A DNA stretch of 64,000 nt from Oxalobacteraceae bacterium (GTDB taxonomy: Bacteria > Pseudomonadota > Gammaproteobacteria > Burkholderiales > Burkholderiaceae_D): contig JABTBR010000007.1 of NCBI GenBank assembly GCA_013284265.1, forward strand, positions 1 to 64,000, in the 5' to 3' direction. Below the pieces are notes generated by a model that was given only the letters and a program-made list of their open reading frames with translations, had not been told where the DNA came from and searched no databases. The stretch's first letter is position 1, and each line of letters begins with the position of its first letter. Below are positions 60,831 through 64,000 of the stretch, one piece after another. The position numbers and the translations under genes were made by a program.

Positions 60831-62603
60831 ATGCGCGCCAAACACCCCCTGCTACTCTTGTCCGCCCTGCTGCTCGCCCTCGGCCTGATCGCCGCTGCCT
60901 GGCTGGCCGGCACCCACCGCGCTCGCGCCGAACTGATGGAGCAAGGCCAGCGCCAGCTCCAGCTGATGGCGCCCGAGCTGCAATCGCTGCTGCAAAAATT
61001 CGAAACCCTGCCCTTCGTGCTGGGCTTCCAGCCCGACCTGATCGATGCCCTGGCCCACCCCGCCGACGCCAAGACCATCGCCCGCCTCAACAGCACCCTG
61101 CGCACCATCCAGCAGCAAGCCAAGGTCGGCGCGATCTATCTGATGGACCGCGACGGCCTGACCCTGGGCGCCAGCAACTGGGACCAGCCGCTCGGCTTCG
61201 TCGGCAAGAACTTCTCCTATCGCCCCTATTTCGACGCCGCCCTGCACGGCCGCGCCGGGCGTTTCTACGGCATCGGCACCAGCTCCAGCGAGGCCGGCTA
61301 CTTCATCGCCCAGCCGGTGTACCGCGACGGCAGCGCCGGCGGCCCGGTGGCCGGCGTGGTCGCCGTCAAGATCAGCCTGGACGAGTTCGAACGCACCTGG
61401 CGCAGCAGCAACGACCCCATCGTGCTGGCCGACCACCACGGCATCATCTTCCTGAGCAACCGGCGCGACTGGGTCTACCGCAGCCTGCATCCGCTGGCCG
61501 AGGCCACCGCGCGCGAACTGGCCCACACCCAGCAATACATGGGCCAGACCATAGAGCCGCTGGCCGGCCACAGCGAACACTATGTCACCCAGCCGGTGGG
61601 CCAGCTGGGCTGGCGCATCATGCTGTTCCCCGGCCAGTCGCGCGTGCTGCGCGCCGGCCTGCAATGGGCGCTGTCGGCCGCCCTGCTGCTGGCCTGCGCC
61701 GCCGTGTCGGCCTGGGCCCTGCACCAGCGCCGCCGCCGGCTGGAGGAAGCCCAGGCTTCGCGCGCCGCGCTACAGCGCGCGGCACTGGAGCTGGACGACA
61801 AGATCACCGAACGCACGCAGCAACTGCGGCTGACCAATCAGCACCTGGAAAACCAGTACGCCAGCCTTCAGGAAACCGAACATCTGCTGCGCTCCACCCA
61901 GAACGAATTGGTCCAGGCGGGCAAGCTGGCGATGCTGGGCCAGATGGCGACGGGCATCGCGCATGAACTGAACCAGCCGCTGGCCGCCATCCGCGCCTTT
62001 GCCGACAACGCCCGCCTGTTTCTGGAGCGCGGCCAGGCTGACAAGGCGGCCGGTAATCTCGGCCACATCGGCGAGGCCAGCGCGCGCATGGGCGCCATCA
62101 TCGGCCAGCTGAAAGGCTTCGCGCGCAAGGATGGAAGCATCGCCACGGTGGATCTGGCGGCCGCGATCCAGTCCTCGGCCTTCCTGCTCGCCAGCGAATT
62201 CCGCCGCTGCGAGGTGGCGCTGCATATCGACGCCGAGGATGGCGCCGTGCTGGTCACCGGCGACCGGGTGAGGATAGAACAGGTGCTGATCAACCTGCTG
62301 CGCAACGCGCTCGACGCGGTGGAAACGGCCGAGCGGCGCAGCGTCATCATCGCCCTGGCGCGCGACGGTGCCGATGCCCTCGTGAGTATCCGTGACAGCG
62401 GCCCCGGCATCCCCGAGCAGGTCGCCGCCCACCTGTTCGAACCCTTCTTCACCACCAAGCCCTCGGGCAAGGGCCTGGGTTTGGGCCTGGCGATTTCCTC
62501 GTCGATCGTGCAGGCCATGAACGGCCAATTGACGGCGCATAATGAGGCGGATGGCGGCGCCCGCTTTGAACTGCGCCTCCCCCTACCAGCAGAAGGAGCC
62601 TGA
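60831..62603 (+). CDS. C4-dicarboxylate-type sensor histidine kinase (DctB-like)
   Basis: A 590-residue membrane kinase. The first membrane helix (LLLLSALLLALGLIAAAWLAG) precedes a large periplasmic sensor domain, about residues 35-275, of the DctB-like double-PAS/dCache type (AIYLMDRDGLTLGASNWDQPLGFVGKNFSYRPYFDAA, SSSEAGYFIAQPVYRDG). A second helix, about 280-300, leads to a coiled coil and the HisKA domain, with His378 in MATGIAHELNQPLAAIRAFADNA, and then HATPase_c (NLLRNALDAVE, GPGIPEQVAAHLFEPFFTTK). The ATG at 60831 is preferred to an upstream GTG. The response regulator overlaps closely downstream. No dctA/dctPQM in the window. Confidence 0.92.
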   Translation: MRAKHPLLLLSALLLALGLIAAAWLAGTHRARAELMEQGQRQLQLMAPELQSLLQKFETLPFVLGFQPDLIDALAHPADAKTIARLNSTLRTIQQQAKVGAIYLMDRDGLTLGASNWDQPLGFVGKNFSYRPYFDAALHGRAGRFYGIGTSSSEAGYFIAQPVYRDGSAGGPVAGVVAVKISLDEFERTWRSSNDPIVLADHHGIIFLSNRRDWVYRSLHPLAEATARELAHTQQYMGQTIEPLAGHSEHYVTQPVGQLGWRIMLFPGQSRVLRAGLQWALSAALLLACAAVSAWALHQRRRRLEEAQASRAALQRAALELDDKITERTQQLRLTNQHLENQYASLQETEHLLRSTQNELVQAGKLAMLGQMATGIAHELNQPLAAIRAFADNARLFLERGQADKAAGNLGHIGEASARMGAIIGQLKGFARKDGSIATVDLAAAIQSSAFLLASEFRRCEVALHIDAEDGAVLVTGDRVRIEQVLINLLRNALDAVETAERRSVIIALARDGADALVSIRDSGPGIPEQVAAHLFEPFFTTKPSGKGLGLGLAISSSIVQAMNGQLTAHNEADGGARFELRLPLPAEGA

Positions 62604-62604
62604 A

Positions 62605-63966
62605 GTGGAAGTACTGCAAGCGATCCTGATCGAAGACGAAGCCGCGCTGCGGCTGGCCACCACCCAGACGCTGGAGCTAGGCGGCTTCGAGGTGCAGGCC
62701 TGCGCCAGCGCCGAGGAAGCCGTGCCGCTGCTGCGCGCCGGCTATCCCGGCGTGATCGTCACCGACGTGCGCCTGCCGGGCCGCTCCGGACTGGACCTGC
62801 TGGCCCAGATCGCCGCGCTGGACGCCGAACTGCCCGTCATCGTCGTCACCGGCCACGGCGATGTCGACATGGCCGTGGCGGCGATGCGGGCCGGCGCCTA
62901 CGACTTCATCGAAAAGCCCTTCGCCGCCGAGCGCCTGCTGGAAGCGGTGCAGCGCGCCCAGGAGCGGCGCCGGCTGGTGCTGGAAAACCGCCAGCTGCGC
63001 ACCGCGCGCGCCCTGCATCCGGACACGCCGGACCTGATCGGCCGCTCCGCCGCGATCGAACAGCTGAAAGTCATGGTGCGCAATATCGCCCCGACCGGCG
63101 TCGACATCCTGATCAATGGCCAGACCGGCACCGGCAAGGAAGTGGTGGCGCGCCTGCTGCACGCGGCCAGCGGGCGCAAGGGCAACTTCGTCGCCATCAA
63201 CTGCGGCGCCCTGCCCGAATCGGTGTTCGAGAGCGAGATCTTCGGCCACGAGGCGGGCGCCTTCACCGGCGCGCAAAAACGCCGCATTGGCAAACTCGAA
63301 TATGCGCAGGGCGGTACCGTGTTCCTGGACGAGATCGAGAGCATGCCGCTGGCGCTGCAAGTGAAGCTGCTGCGCGTGCTGCAGGAGCGGCGGCTGGAAC
63401 GGCTCGGCGGCAATGAGAGCGTCGCGCTCCATTGCAGTATCGTCGCCGCCACCAAGGTCGACCTGCTGCAACTGAGCGCGCAAGGCCAGTTCCGCGAGGA
63501 CCTGTACTACCGCATCGGCGTGATCAGCATCGCCCTGCCCCGGCTGGCCGAACGGCGCGACGATATCCCGCTGCTGCTGGCCCACTTCGTCGCCGGCGCG
63601 GCCGCGCACTACGGCCGGCCGGTACCGACGTGGAGCGCGCAGCAGATGGCGCAATGGCAGGCGGCCGACTGGCCCGGCAATGTGCGCGAACTGCGCAACT
63701 TCGCCGAGCGGCTGGTGCTCGGCGTGGCACCGGCGCTGCCGCAGCTAGATCAGCATCGGCTCGGCGCCTTGGCCCCGCTGGCACCGGAGACTTCCCTCGC
63801 CCAGTCCCTGCCCCAGCAAATGGATAGTCACGAGCGTGAACTGATCCTCACCGCCCTGGCCAGCGCAGATGGCAACGTCGCCCAGGCGGCCGATACCTTG
63901 ATGGTTCCGCGCAAGACCTTGTATGACAAGCTGAAAAAGTACCAGATCGGCAGCGCACGTAAATGA
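62605..63966 (+). CDS. Sigma54-dependent response regulator (DctD-like, GTG start)
   Basis: A 453-residue NtrC-type activator. The receiver has D54 in VIVTDVRLPGRSG; the AAA+ domain (about 140-375) has Walker A NGQTGTGKE, the sigma54-contacting loop GAFTGA and Walker B GGTVFLDEIESM. The C-terminal Fis-type helix-turn-helix is GNVAQAADTLMVPRKTLYDKLKKY. The start is GTG at 62605, one base after the kinase stop, with AAGGAG seven bases before it; the frame opens upstream inside the kinase gene. It should activate a sigma54 promoter, probably for a C4-dicarboxylate transporter outside the window. Confidence 0.94.
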   Translation: MEVLQAILIEDEAALRLATTQTLELGGFEVQACASAEEAVPLLRAGYPGVIVTDVRLPGRSGLDLLAQIAALDAELPVIVVTGHGDVDMAVAAMRAGAYDFIEKPFAAERLLEAVQRAQERRRLVLENRQLRTARALHPDTPDLIGRSAAIEQLKVMVRNIAPTGVDILINGQTGTGKEVVARLLHAASGRKGNFVAINCGALPESVFESEIFGHEAGAFTGAQKRRIGKLEYAQGGTVFLDEIESMPLALQVKLLRVLQERRLERLGGNESVALHCSIVAATKVDLLQLSAQGQFREDLYYRIGVISIALPRLAERRDDIPLLLAHFVAGAAAHYGRPVPTWSAQQMAQWQAADWPGNVRELRNFAERLVLGVAPALPQLDQHRLGALAPLAPETSLAQSLPQQMDSHERELILTALASADGNVAQAADTLMVPRKTLYDKLKKYQIGSARK

Positions 63967-64000
63967 TTCTGGGGTATCGCCATCGCAAGCGATCACATTC

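Overview
The window looks like chromosomal DNA of a motile, aerobic, Gram-negative betaproteobacterium of the Oxalobacteraceae (Massilia/Duganella/Janthinobacterium type). This rests on the high GC content, the DUF3460-scpA-panC order, the flhDC-motAB-che gene order with cheD and cheZ, kynU-kynA, PEP-CTERM proteins and a betaproteobacterial porin. The family placement is an inference from gene content; no search was run. I see no tRNA or rRNA genes, CRISPR arrays, insertion sequences or prophage.

Layout. 1-5 kb: a DMT-family exporter, a porin, DUF3460-scpA-panC and a secreted sCache protein. 5-20 kb: one long minus-strand motility and chemotaxis cluster. Read in its own direction it runs flhD, flhC, a membrane methyltransferase, motA, motB, a second CheZ-like protein, a CheY-like regulator, cheA, cheW, a chemoreceptor, cheR, cheD, cheB, cheY, cheZ and an EAL/HDOD protein. 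20.5-22.6 kb: kynU-kynA (tryptophan to anthranilate). 22.7-26.1 kb: two paralogous CHRD/PEP-CTERM proteins flanking an AGE-family epimerase and a small hydrolase. 26.4-28.3 kb: htpG with a sigma32-type promoter. 28.6-33.2 kb: a tightly coupled operon of three unfamiliar genes, the last with a CFI-box domain. 33.3-41.4 kb: a FAAL-ACP-reductase enzyme, a MocR regulator with a divergent DMT exporter, a RidA protein and a class I aminotransferase. 41.7-43.2 kb: a REC-PAS-GGDEF cyclase. 43.4-49.4 kb: an FGGY kinase / GlpD / alkylglycerone-phosphate-synthase-like operon with a divergent AraC regulator. 49.6-56.7 kb: small secreted and SRPBCC proteins, a cytochrome P450, a VOC protein, a beta-barrel protein and an M16 protease. 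56.8-57.7 kb: FMN riboswitch and ribB. 58-64 kb: a NitT/TauT-type ABC transporter and a DctB/DctD two-component system.

The strongest non-coding signal is a family of at least ten palindromic intergenic elements of about 65-107 bp. They share arms of the form AAAACCCACGGC...GCCGTGGGTTTT around a GC-rich hairpin. They occupy seven of the eight convergent gene junctions and two tandem junctions, and are absent from the divergent junctions. Their central stem shows compensatory base-pair changes. A larger inner cassette is found in both orientations relative to the arms. They look like mobile or recombining bidirectional terminator-like elements.

The other main candidates for new biology are the three-gene CFI-box operon, the kinase/GlpD/AGPS operon (possibly ether-lipid turnover), the second CheZ-like protein in the chemotaxis operon, and the AT-rich repeated region upstream of flhDC.
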